DNA of 5,734 nucleotides from Rhodothermota bacterium (GTDB taxonomy: Bacteria > Hydrogenedentota > Hydrogenedentia > Hydrogenedentales > GCA-2746185). This document shows, one piece after another, positions 1 through 5,683 of the stretch. The DNA is taken from NCBI GenBank assembly GCA_009885415.1, contig VFKU01000798.1, positions 1 to 5,734 on the forward strand, given 5' to 3'. Numbering within the stretch: the first letter of the stretch is position 1; every line of letters begins with the position of its first letter. Under the pieces are notes generated by a model. It ran no database searches. It saw nothing but the letters and a program-made list of their open reading frames with translations, and was not told the origin of the DNA. A program made the position numbers and the translations under genes.

Positions 1-788
1 ACGTTCTTGATCAGGCCCATGTGCGCGAGCACGGCCTTGACCGGGAGCGGATTGGTCTGCACGAAGAGCGCCTTGAAGAGCGGCATGAGCTCGTAGTGAA
101 TCGCCTGCGCCGCCGCGAGGTTGCCGTTTTCCCACTCTTCGCAAAGCGCCGCCACTCGGTCCGGCGCGACGTTGGCCGCGACGGAGACGACGCCCGCAGC
201 GCCGACGGACATCATCGGCAGGGTGAGCGAGTCGTCGCCGGAAAGAATATTGATGTTGCACGCAGCGCGGATTTGCGAGACCTGATCGAGGCTGCCCGCG
301 GCCTCCTTGATCGAGACGATATTCGGAATCTTCGAGAGTTCGGCGACCGTTTGCGGCTCGATGTTCGTGCCGGTGCGGCTGGGGACGTTGTAGAGCATGA
401 TCGGAATGTCGACCTTCTCGGCCACCGCGCGGTAATGCGCGATCTGGCCCTCTTTGGTCGGCTTGTTGTAGTAGGGCGTAATCATCAGCGCGCCGTCGGC
501 GCCGGCTTCCTTGGCGTAGCGCGTGAGTTCGATCGCCTCGCGCGTATTGTTCGAGCCCGTGCCGGCGATGACCGGGATGCGCCCCGCGACGCGCTCGATG
601 CAGTAGCGGATGATCTGTTTTTGCTCGTCGTGCGAGAGCGTGGCCGCCTCGCCCGTGCAGCCGCAAGGGACGATGCCGTGCGTGCCGCGCTCGAGGTGCA
701 TGTCGATGAGCCGCCCGTAGGCGTCGAAATCCACGCTGAAGTCTTCCTTGAAGGGAGTAACGACAGCGACGATGGAACCGCGAAACAT
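1..788 (-). CDS. dapA: 4-hydroxy-tetrahydrodipicolinate synthase, 3'-truncated by window edge
   Basis: Cytoplasmic aldolase-type TIM barrel that condenses pyruvate with aspartate semialdehyde, the first committed step of diaminopimelate/lysine synthesis. The ATG at 788 is preceded by AGGAG (796-800) seven bases upstream. The frame stays open to the left edge and shows 262 residues of a family usually near 290, so about 30 C-terminal residues lie outside. The visible part aligns without gaps to E. coli DapA as I remember it for at least the first 165 residues. Visible landmarks are VTPF (10-13), TGE (45-47), AGTGSN (75-80), TPYYN (104-108) with Tyr107, LYNVPSRTG (132-140) with Tyr133 and Arg138, the Schiff-base Lys161 in IKEA, and SGDD near 184. 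The residue matching catalytic Thr44 is Cys44 (codon at 657-659), which is unusual. N-acetylneuraminate lyase or another family member is less likely given the N-terminus and Arg138. It lies downstream of dnaB with its own candidate promoter. Confidence 0.96.
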   Translation of the reverse strand, partial: MFRGSIVAVVTPFKEDFSVDFDAYGRLIDMHLERGTHGIVPCGCTGEAATLSHDEQKQIIRYCIERVAGRIPVIAGTGSNNTREAIELTRYAKEAGADGALMITPYYNKPTKEGQIAHYRAVAEKVDIPIMLYNVPSRTGTNIEPQTVAELSKIPNIVSIKEAAGSLDQVSQIRAACNINILSGDDSLTLPMMSVGAAGVVSVAANVAPDRVAALCEEWENGNLAAAQAIHYELMPLFKALFVQTNPLPVKAVLAHMGLIKN

Positions 789-824
789 GTGTGTTCTCCT
801 GCGCGCGCCCAGGGCGCGTAAATG

Positions 825-865
825 GGGTGCAGCCCGCCGATCATGCTACGGCAGGCCGCGCACCC
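825..865. repeat. Imperfect inverted repeat spanning the dapA promoter
   Basis: GGGTGC at 825-830 pairs with GCACCC at 860-865. Inside, GCCCGCCG (832-839) pairs with CGGCAGGC (849-856) with one mismatch, leaving a nine-base centre that contains the -10 hexamer. Thirteen pairs in 41 bases is more symmetry than expected by chance in a 102-base gap. It could be an operator, or an RNA hairpin at the 3' end of the dnaB message. No T-run follows it on the minus strand, so it does not look like a canonical intrinsic terminator. Confidence 0.45.
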
Positions 866-871
866 TTTCAA
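843..871 (-). promoter_or_regulatory. Candidate sigma70-type promoter for dapA
   Basis: On the minus strand, TTGAAA (866-871, five of six matches to the -35 consensus) is followed after exactly 17 bases by TAGCAT (843-848, four of six matches to the -10 consensus, including the first two and last bases). Transcription would start near 836, giving a leader of about 48 bases before the dapA ATG. A close inverted repeat, CGCGCC/GGCGCG at 804-818, sits in that leader just upstream of the Shine-Dalgarno. The position between the dnaB stop and dapA supports a separate dapA transcript. Confidence 0.6.
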
Positions 872-890
872 GCCTGATGGCTATGCGTAT

Positions 891-2327
891 TCAAAAGGGC
901 GTCTCTTCGTCGCCCAGGTCCGGCGCGTAGCCACCGGGATAGTCCGGTTCGGGCGGGTTCGCTCGACCGGTACCGGGCTGCGCAAGGATTCCGAAATGCT
1001 GGAGGTTCTTATTGAAAATAAGACTCACTTCGCCTGTCGGGCCGTTTCGCTGCTTGGCCAGGTCAAGGTTCACTTGCAGCGCGTCCATGCCCGGCGCGAT
1101 CTCGGTCTTCGGCCGGTAGAGCATGAGCACCACGTCGGCATCCTGCTCGATGGCGCCCGATTCGCGCAGGTGCGAGAGCTTGGGCCGGCCAACGTCGTCC
1201 TTGTCGGCCTCGCGGCTGAGCTGCGAGAGCGCCAACACCGGCAACTTCAGTTCACGCGCGATACCCTTGAGCGCCCGCGAAATTTCCGAAATCTCCACCT
1301 GGCGGCTCTCGGAGCGTCCCGTGCCGCTCATGAGCTGCAAGTAGTCCACGATGATCAGGCCGCATTCGTGTCGTGCGGCGTGGCGGCGGGCCTTGGCGCG
1401 CAACTCCATCACGGTGATGCCCGGCGTGTCGTCGATGTGAATCGGCGCCACGTCGAGCCGGCCCGCGGCGGCCTGGATCTTGGGGAACTCGTCGGACGCG
1501 AGGAAACCCGACCGCAGGCGCTGCGAGTTGACCTTGCCCTCCATGCACAGCAGGCGCTGCACGAGCTGGGACTTGGACATTTCCAGGCTGAAAATGAGCA
1601 CGCCCTTGCCGTTGTCCACCGCCGCGTGCCGGGCGACATTGAGCGCAAAGGCCGTCTTCCCGACCGAAGGCCGCGCGGCGAGCACGATCATGTCCGAGGG
1701 CTGGAAACCCGCGGTCAATTCGTCGAGTTTGTCAAGGCCGGTGGCCAGGCCGGTCACGGGCGAGTGCGAGCGGATGTTCGCCTCGATGCGATCCATGCTT
1801 TCCTTGAGCAAGGCGGCGATCGGCTCGATCGGATTGACTTGCCGCTGCTCACCTATCTGGAAGAGCGATCCCTCCGCGCGATCGAGCAGCGAGGCCACGT
1901 CCTCCGGACCGTCGAAGGCCTGCGCGACGATGTGCGTGCAGGATGAAATCAGGCGGCGCAGCACGGACTTGTCGCGCACGATGCGCGCGTAGTGGTCGAT
2001 GTTTGCCGAGGTGGGCACGACGCTGCTGAGGTCGGCGAGATAGGTCAGGCCGCCGATGTCTTCGAGGCGTCCCGCGGCAAGCAAGCGCTCCTTGAGCACC
2101 AGCACGTCGATCGGCCGGCCCTCGCGGTAGAGGTGCAACATCGCTTCGTAAATGTGCGCGTGCGCGGGGAAGTAAAAAATATCCAGCGGCGCGCCGTGCA
2201 GGATTTCGATCGCGTTGCCGACGGTGTCCGGGTTAAGCAGCATCGCACCGAGCACCGCGCGCTCCGCGTCTTCGCTGTACGGCGGGACGCGATCAAACTC
2301 CGCGTCCACTTTGCGTTTGGTCGCCAC
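891..2327 (-). CDS. dnaB: Replicative DNA helicase DnaB
   Basis: Hexameric 5'-3' helicase that unwinds DNA at the replication fork and recruits primase. The 478 residues match the usual family length. An N-terminal helical domain (about 15-120) begins with PYSEDAERAVLGAML, and a linker leads into the RecA-like motor (about 185-450). Walker A is ARPSVGKTA (218-226, Lys224). The SLEM motif (247-250) carries the likely catalytic Glu249. Walker B is LIIVDYLQLM (324-333, Asp328). LALSQLSRE (365-373), LRESGAIEQDAD (387-398) and KQRNGPTGE (425-433, with the Lys425/Arg427 finger region) are intact. There is no intein at the Walker A site. The GTG at 2327 is the only plausible start: an in-frame TGA lies a short way upstream, and GGGGGA sits nine bases before the GTG. 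The last residues, GDEETPF, resemble the acidic tip of SSB. It follows the ribosomal operon but sits beyond its terminator and has its own promoter. Confidence 0.98.
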   Translation of the reverse strand: MATKRKVDAEFDRVPPYSEDAERAVLGAMLLNPDTVGNAIEILHGAPLDIFYFPAHAHIYEAMLHLYREGRPIDVLVLKERLLAAGRLEDIGGLTYLADLSSVVPTSANIDHYARIVRDKSVLRRLISSCTHIVAQAFDGPEDVASLLDRAEGSLFQIGEQRQVNPIEPIAALLKESMDRIEANIRSHSPVTGLATGLDKLDELTAGFQPSDMIVLAARPSVGKTAFALNVARHAAVDNGKGVLIFSLEMSKSQLVQRLLCMEGKVNSQRLRSGFLASDEFPKIQAAAGRLDVAPIHIDDTPGITVMELRAKARRHAARHECGLIIVDYLQLMSGTGRSESRQVEISEISRALKGIARELKLPVLALSQLSREADKDDVGRPKLSHLRESGAIEQDADVVLMLYRPKTEIAPGMDALQVNLDLAKQRNGPTGEVSLIFNKNLQHFGILAQPGTGRANPPEPDYPGGYAPDLGDEETPF

Positions 2328-2430
2328 GATTCCCCGTCCCCCAAATGCGCGCGATCAACAACGATGCGCGGCACAAAGAACTTGCTCTGCTTGCCCCCGC
2401 GCGGGACACCTGCCGTCCGCGCGATCACAG

Positions 2431-2459
2431 AAAGTAGCGATCAGGGAGGCCGGAGTCAA
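2431..2459 (-). promoter_or_regulatory. Candidate sigma70-type promoter for dnaB
   Basis: On the minus strand, TTGACT (2454-2459, five of six) is followed after 17 bases by TACTTT (2431-2436, matching the first two and last consensus bases). It lies just downstream of the terminator that ends the rplI message and would start transcription near 2424, leaving a leader of about 97 bases before the dnaB GTG. The near-perfect -35 box, ideal spacing and position make it convincing, although the -10 is weak. Confidence 0.62.
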
Positions 2460-2482
2460 CTACTTTTTCTTGCAGGCCGTCC

Positions 2483-2517
2483 AAAACAGAACGCCTCTCG
2501 CGCGGGGCGAGAGGCGT
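2483..2517 (-). terminator. Intrinsic terminator of the rpsF-ssb-rpsR-rplI operon
   Basis: A perfect 11-base-pair stem (2491-2501 with 2507-2517) closes a five-base loop. On the minus strand it is followed by TCTGTTTT, ending at 2483. The T-rich tail is on the minus-strand side only, so it terminates transcription coming from rplI, whose stop codon is about 80 bases upstream. It separates the ribosomal operon from dnaB. Confidence 0.9.
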
Positions 2518-2598
2518 ATCCACAATTCCACATCAGCTACAAGGCGCGATTGCCACCCGTTTCACATTCGCTCCCCAACTTCTCCACACGCGGGAGTT

Positions 2599-3180
2599 TT
2601 AGTTGGGCCGCTCGAGTTCGCCCGGCGCGGGGGCCGATGCGGCGACTTTGCCGGCGGTTTCCGGCGCGCCGAACTGGCCTTCGCTGGTCGCCATCGTGTC
2701 GCCTTCGTTCTCGTGCTCGACCGGCGCGGCCGCGACTTCGTCGGCCTGAATGACGACGTTGATCGTCGTTTCGATGCCGGTCTTGAGGCGCACGATGACC
2801 GCGTGATCGCCGAGCGTCTTGATCGGCTCGGCGAGAATGAGTTTCTTGCGGTTGATCGGGTGGCCCATCTCTTCGAGCTTCTGCGCGATGTGCAGCGTCG
2901 TCACCGAGCCGAAAAGCTTGCCGCCTTCGCCCGCCTTGGCCTTGAACTCGACGCGCAACCCGCTCAGGCCCTTGGCCACTTCGCTGAGTTCCTTGCGCCG
3001 CTTCTCTTCACGCTTGCGGATGATCCGCATCTCATGCTCGATCTGGTGCGCGCTCGCCGAATCCGACGACACGGCCAGACGCCGCGGAAGCAGAAAATTG
3101 CGGGCGTAGCCGTCGGAGACCTTGACGGTCTGGCCCATTTCGCCGACGTGGTCCACGTCTTCACACAGAATGATCTTCAT
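2599..3180 (-). CDS. rplI: 50S ribosomal protein bL9 with extended C-terminus
   Basis: Large-subunit protein that binds 23S rRNA near the L1 stalk base. The N-terminal domain (1-50) carries VGEMGQTVKVSDGYARNFLLP (12-32), the L9 signature; a long charged helix (about 45-75) joins it to the C-terminal domain (about 76-148), which contains GKLFGSVT (87-94). The ATG at 3180 follows AGGAG nine bases upstream. At 193 residues it is about 45 longer than the usual 148-150. The extra tail (149-193) is rich in Ala, Glu, Pro and Gly, looks disordered, and ends in a TAA stop. It sits 26 bases after rpsR and is the last gene of the operon, followed by the intrinsic terminator. Confidence 0.97.
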   Translation of the reverse strand: MKIILCEDVDHVGEMGQTVKVSDGYARNFLLPRRLAVSSDSASAHQIEHEMRIIRKREEKRRKELSEVAKGLSGLRVEFKAKAGEGGKLFGSVTTLHIAQKLEEMGHPINRKKLILAEPIKTLGDHAVIVRLKTGIETTINVVIQADEVAAAPVEHENEGDTMATSEGQFGAPETAGKVAASAPAPGELERPN

Positions 3181-3206
3181 TGGATGGTGCTCCTAGCGGT
3201 GCGCGC

Positions 3207-3473
3207 TCAGTTCGCCGTAAACGGCAACAGCGCGATGTGCCGCGCGCGCTTGATGGCTTCGGTGATCATGCGCTGGTGTTTGGCGTTGTTGCCGGTGATC
3301 CGGCGCGGGATGATCTTGCCGCGTTCGGTCACATAATGTTTGAGCGTACCGAGGTCCTTGTAGTCGATAAAGACCACGCGGTCGGCCGTCAGCCGCGAGA
3401 CCTTGTGCGACGCGACCTTCTTTTTCTTCTTCTTTTTCTTGGCGGCCGCCTTCAGCCGTGTCGACCTCTTCAT
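3207..3473 (-). CDS. rpsR: 30S ribosomal protein bS18
   Basis: Small-subunit platform protein that forms a heterodimer with S6 and binds the central domain of 16S rRNA. The 88 residues include the S18 core, with IDYKDLGTLKHYV (36-48), ERGKIIPRRITG (50-61) and the helix HQRMITEAIKRARHIALLPF (66-85). The ATG at 3473 is preceded by AGGAAG. The basic N-terminus carries eight consecutive lysines (12-19) encoded by AAG/AAA codons, a longer run than in most S18 proteins. The gene lies 82 bases after ssb, a gap with no further gene and only a small CGCGTT-g-AACGCG palindrome (3493-3505). Confidence 0.97.
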   Translation of the reverse strand: MKRSTRLKAAAKKKKKKKKVASHKVSRLTADRVVFIDYKDLGTLKHYVTERGKIIPRRITGNNAKHQRMITEAIKRARHIALLPFTAN

Positions 3474-3555
3474 AAGACTTCCTGCTCCCTGCCGCGTTGA
3501 ACGCGAATGACCCGGTTAACTTCGAGCGCCCTCGCGGACGCGATGTCACGTTACT

Positions 3556-4017
3556 TCAAAACGGAATGTCGTCCTCGGGAAGCGGCTCGTCCGACGGCGC
3601 CGACGAACTGCGGCTGCCGCCGCGCGAAGCGCCGCTGCTGCCACCGCCGCCGGAACCGCCAGCGCGATCTTCCCAGTCCAGCGCCATCACGCGCTCGGCC
3701 GAAATCTCGATCGTGCTGCGTTTCTGGCCCGTCGCCTTGTCGTCCCACTCGTTCATCTTTAGCCGGCCCTCGATCATCACGGGCCGGCCCTTCTTAAAAT
3801 GATCGCGCACGTACTCGGCCGTCTTGCCCCAACACGTCGCGTTGATAAACAGCGTCTCTTCCTTTTGCTCGCCGCCCTTGTCGCGATACCGGCGATTGGC
3901 GGCCAGGCCCAGCTTGCACAAGGCCGTACCCGACGGCAGCACGCGGGCCTCAGGATCGCGGGTCAGGTTCCCTGCGATCATCACCTTGTTCAGATCGGGC
4001 ATGCGTAGGTCGGCCAT
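3556..4017 (-). CDS. ssb: Single-stranded DNA-binding protein SSB
   Basis: Tetrameric protein that coats single-stranded DNA in replication, repair and recombination. The OB fold spans about 6-114: LNKVMIAGNLTRDPE (9-23), LGLAANRRYRD (36-46), TLFINATCWGKTAEYV (55-70), KGRPVMIEGRL (76-86) and the DNA-contact tryptophans of the family (Trp63, Trp91). A Gly/Ser-rich linker (about 118-145) leads to the conserved acidic tip PLPEDDIPF (145-153), which binds partner proteins in this family. Length (153) is normal. The ATG at 4017 is chosen because GGGAG lies eight bases upstream; a second in-frame ATG at residue 6 has no such site. It begins 19 bases after the rpsF stop, so the two are co-transcribed. 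Confidence 0.98.
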   Translation of the reverse strand: MADLRMPDLNKVMIAGNLTRDPEARVLPSGTALCKLGLAANRRYRDKGGEQKEETLFINATCWGKTAEYVRDHFKKGRPVMIEGRLKMNEWDDKATGQKRSTIEISAERVMALDWEDRAGGSGGGGSSGASRGGSRSSSAPSDEPLPEDDIPF

Positions 4018-4036
4018 GGCTTGCTCTCCCGTCTAG

Positions 4037-4492
4037 TTAGTCGGCGGAGTCGTCGTCGTCGTCTTGGTCACGGCGACGGCGCGGTCCACGCCGCTGCGGA
4101 CGATCCTCTTCGTCGCCGTCGTCATCGCGGCGGCGGCCTTCGGCCCCGGCGCGCGCAATCGCGAGCGCGGTGCGCTTCTTCTGTTCTTCTTCGAGACGCA
4201 ATGTTTTCGCGTCGAAGTATACGATCAGATAGCGGATGATGTTGTCGTTCAGCTTGAAATGGCTTTCGAGCTTCTTGATGAGCGAGGGCGGGCACTGATA
4301 CCGGAGCAGGACGAAAACGCCCTCGGCAAATTTTTTGACCACGTAGGCCAGGCGGCGCTTGCCCATGATTTCGCGCGTGGTGATCGCGCCGCCGTCGCCG
4401 GTAATGATCGCCTCGACGGCCTGCACGACGGATTGCACTTCGTCGTCGGTCGCGTTGGGCTGCACAATGAACATCGACTCATACGTTCTCAA
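4037..4492 (-). CDS. rpsF: 30S ribosomal protein bS6
   Basis: Small-subunit protein that pairs with S18 on the 16S platform. The TTG at 4492 gives 151 residues starting MRTYESMFIV, matching the usual S6 N-terminus (M-R-x-Y-E). The core (1-95) contains GKRRLAYVVKKFAEGVFVLL (44-63) and FKLNDNIIRYLIVYFD (79-94). After it, a helix (about 98-115) leads to a tail of alternating acidic and basic blocks ending DDDDDSAD (144-151), longer than the E. coli tail. GGAGG is nine bases before this TTG. A GTG six bases upstream (4496-4498) would leave only three bases of spacing. The frame stays open upstream to about 4681, but that stretch has no S6 homology and covers the promoter, so it is leader. First gene of the operon. 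Confidence 0.95.
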   Translation of the reverse strand: MRTYESMFIVQPNATDDEVQSVVQAVEAIITGDGGAITTREIMGKRRLAYVVKKFAEGVFVLLRYQCPPSLIKKLESHFKLNDNIIRYLIVYFDAKTLRLEEEQKKRTALAIARAGAEGRRRDDDGDEEDRPQRRGPRRRRDQDDDDDSAD

Positions 4493-4501
4493 GGACACTG
4501 A

Positions 4502-4506
4502 CCTCC
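4502..4506 (-). promoter_or_regulatory. Ribosome binding site deciding the rpsF start
   Basis: GGAGG on the minus strand lies nine bases before TTG (4490-4492) and only three before GTG (4496-4498). Normal spacing therefore favours the TTG, which also gives the conserved short S6 N-terminus. Confidence 0.75.
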
Positions 4507-4524
4507 AGCAGATCGCGTGAAACA

Positions 4525-4586
4525 GAACCCGCGCGCGTCTCCAGTGAGACATACGGCGACCCCGCCGGGGCGGGGGACTCGGGTTC
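4525..4586 (-). promoter_or_regulatory. Candidate S6:S18-binding leader of rpsF mRNA
   Basis: In the rpsF 5' leader (minus strand), GAACCCG (4580-4586) pairs with CGGGTTC (4525-4531), a 7-bp closing stem. Inside it are a GC hairpin, CCCCGC/GCGGGG (4560-4575), and a hairpin GTCTC-ACTG-GAGAC (4537-4550). Immediately 5' of the second hairpin is an unpaired CCGTAT (4551-4556). A CCG in a bulge between a stem and a hairpin is the published hallmark of the S6:S18 complex-binding motif in many rpsF leaders, which mimics the 16S site and represses the operon. The structure is seen in the sequence; assignment to that motif is inference, since I could not score it against a covariance model. Confidence 0.5.
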
Positions 4587-4606
4587 GACACGCAAAGCGA
4601 GCGCGG

Positions 4607-4636
4607 AGCATAGCAAATGAAAGGGGCCCGGCTCAA
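4607..4636 (-). promoter_or_regulatory. Candidate sigma70-type promoter of the rpsF operon
   Basis: On the minus strand, TTGAGC (4631-4636) precedes TATGCT (4607-4612) by 18 bases, and TGC directly before the hexamer makes an extended -10. Transcription would start near 4600, giving a leader of about 107 bases that contains the structured element and the ribosome binding site. It is the only good promoter-like pair I see upstream of rpsF and fits the divergent layout. Confidence 0.6.
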
Positions 4637-4680
4637 GTGATTTTTCGGCGGGGGTTTAGCTATTGTGGCGTGGCGGCACA

Positions 4681-5673
4681 ATGGCCCCTTTTTCGGATGT
4701 CACTCCCCCCATGTCTTCCCAGCGTCCCGGCGGCGTCAGCACCATCGACACGCACTATATGTACCCCGGCCGCGCGGCGGCCTATCTCGTGGCCGACGGC
4801 GACGAAGCCGCCTTTATCGACGCCGGGACCCGCTTCTCCGTCCCCTATCTGATGCAGGCGCTCGAAGCCGCCGGGCTCGGCCCCGATCACGTCAAGTTCA
4901 TCATCGTGACCCACGTCCATCTCGATCACTGCGGTGGCGCCGCAGCCCTGGCGCGCGAATGCCCCGGGGCCACCGTGCTTTGCCACCCGCGCTCGGAGCG
5001 CCACCTGATCGATCCCTCGAAACTCGTCGCCAGTGCGACGCCCGTCTACGGTGCTGAACAATTCGCGAAACTCTACGGTGAGATCGAGCCCATCGCGGCT
5101 GCACGCGTGCGCAGCGTGGCCGACGGCGAGTCCGTCGCGCTCGGCGGACGTTCGCTCGAATTCCTCGATACCCCCGGCCACGCCAAGCACCATGTCTCCG
5201 TCCTCGATCGCAAGGCCAACGCGATGTTCACCGGCGACGCCTTCGGTCTGTGCTACCCGCCGCTGCAACGCGGGACGCGGCCCTACTTAAATTACGTCTG
5301 CTCGCCGCCGCAGTTCGAACCCGAGGCCGCCCGGGTCGTTATCCGCCGGATCATGGCGACCCAAGTCGGCCGCGTTTACGTCACGCACTTCGGCCCCTGC
5401 GACGCCGTGCAGGAAGGCGGCGAACAATTGCTGCGCATGGTGGATGAATTCGACGAGGCCGTGAATCGCGCGGCCGCGACCACGCTCGAAGGTCCGCGGC
5501 TCCTGACCTATTGCGCCGAGCAGGCCCTGGAGATCACCCAGCGCGAACTGCGCGCCTGCGGGCTCGACACCGAAGATCGTAAAATCATGAAGTGGGCCCT
5601 CTCCGAGCACAGCGTCACCAGCCAGGGCCTCGAGCTCCTCGCCCGCGAGCGCCGCGCCGCCGCACGCGCTTAG
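4681..5673 (+). CDS. MBL-fold metallo-hydrolase (glyoxalase II-like superfamily)
   Basis: Probable cytoplasmic metallo-beta-lactamase-fold hydrolase; substrate unknown. From the ATG at 4681 it has 330 residues with no signal peptide or membrane segment. Family metal-binding motifs are in order: THVHLDH (77-83), DTPGH (163-167, His167), FTGDAFG (183-189, Asp186) and THFG (235-238, His236), ahead of a C-terminal region of about 90 mostly helical residues. The set gives the HxHxDH-H-D-H ligand pattern of COG0491-type enzymes, but the motif GHAKHH differs from classical glyoxalase II, so a thioesterase or other hydrolase is equally possible. Start choice is uncertain: TTG 4663, ATG 4681 and ATG 4711 are in frame, none with a strong ribosome binding site, and homology begins only near residue 19. 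A weak promoter-like pair (GTGATT 4637-4642, TATTGT 4661-4666) would give a very short leader. It is divergent from rpsF with no evident functional link. Confidence 0.93.
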   Translation: MAPFSDVTPPMSSQRPGGVSTIDTHYMYPGRAAAYLVADGDEAAFIDAGTRFSVPYLMQALEAAGLGPDHVKFIIVTHVHLDHCGGAAALARECPGATVLCHPRSERHLIDPSKLVASATPVYGAEQFAKLYGEIEPIAAARVRSVADGESVALGGRSLEFLDTPGHAKHHVSVLDRKANAMFTGDAFGLCYPPLQRGTRPYLNYVCSPPQFEPEAARVVIRRIMATQVGRVYVTHFGPCDAVQEGGEQLLRMVDEFDEAVNRAAATTLEGPRLLTYCAEQALEITQRELRACGLDTEDRKIMKWALSEHSVTSQGLELLARERRAAARA

Positions 5674-5683
5674 CGAGACTCGC

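Noticed and set aside
21..821. Plus-strand open frame of 266 codons at the left edge
   Set aside because: It is antisense to dapA, whose catalytic residues are clear; composition is Arg/Asp-rich low complexity.
1650..1680. Possible intein at the DnaB Walker A site
   Set aside because: ARPSVGKTA is continuous and the protein has normal length, so no intein is present.
822..1946. Long plus-strand open frame of 374 codons
   Set aside because: It is antisense to dnaB, which has all helicase motifs; the product is Arg/His/Leu-rich with no domain, as expected for a shadow frame in GC-rich DNA.
2215..3336. Long plus-strand open frame of 373 codons
   Set aside because: It runs antisense through the dnaB start, a terminator, rplI and part of rpsR, which no real gene would plausibly do.
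3193..3549. Minus-strand open frame of 118 codons overlapping rpsR
   Set aside because: It is out of frame with S18, which matches its family throughout; the alternative is a shadow of the lysine-rich region.
4663..4680. TTG start for the MBL hydrolase
   Set aside because: GGGGG lies eight bases upstream, but the extra six residues add no family homology and an ATG follows at once; kept as an alternative only.
4493..4681. N-terminal extension of S6 to 214 residues
   Set aside because: The added 63 residues have no S6 homology and overlap the promoter and leader structure; the conserved N-terminus begins at 4492.
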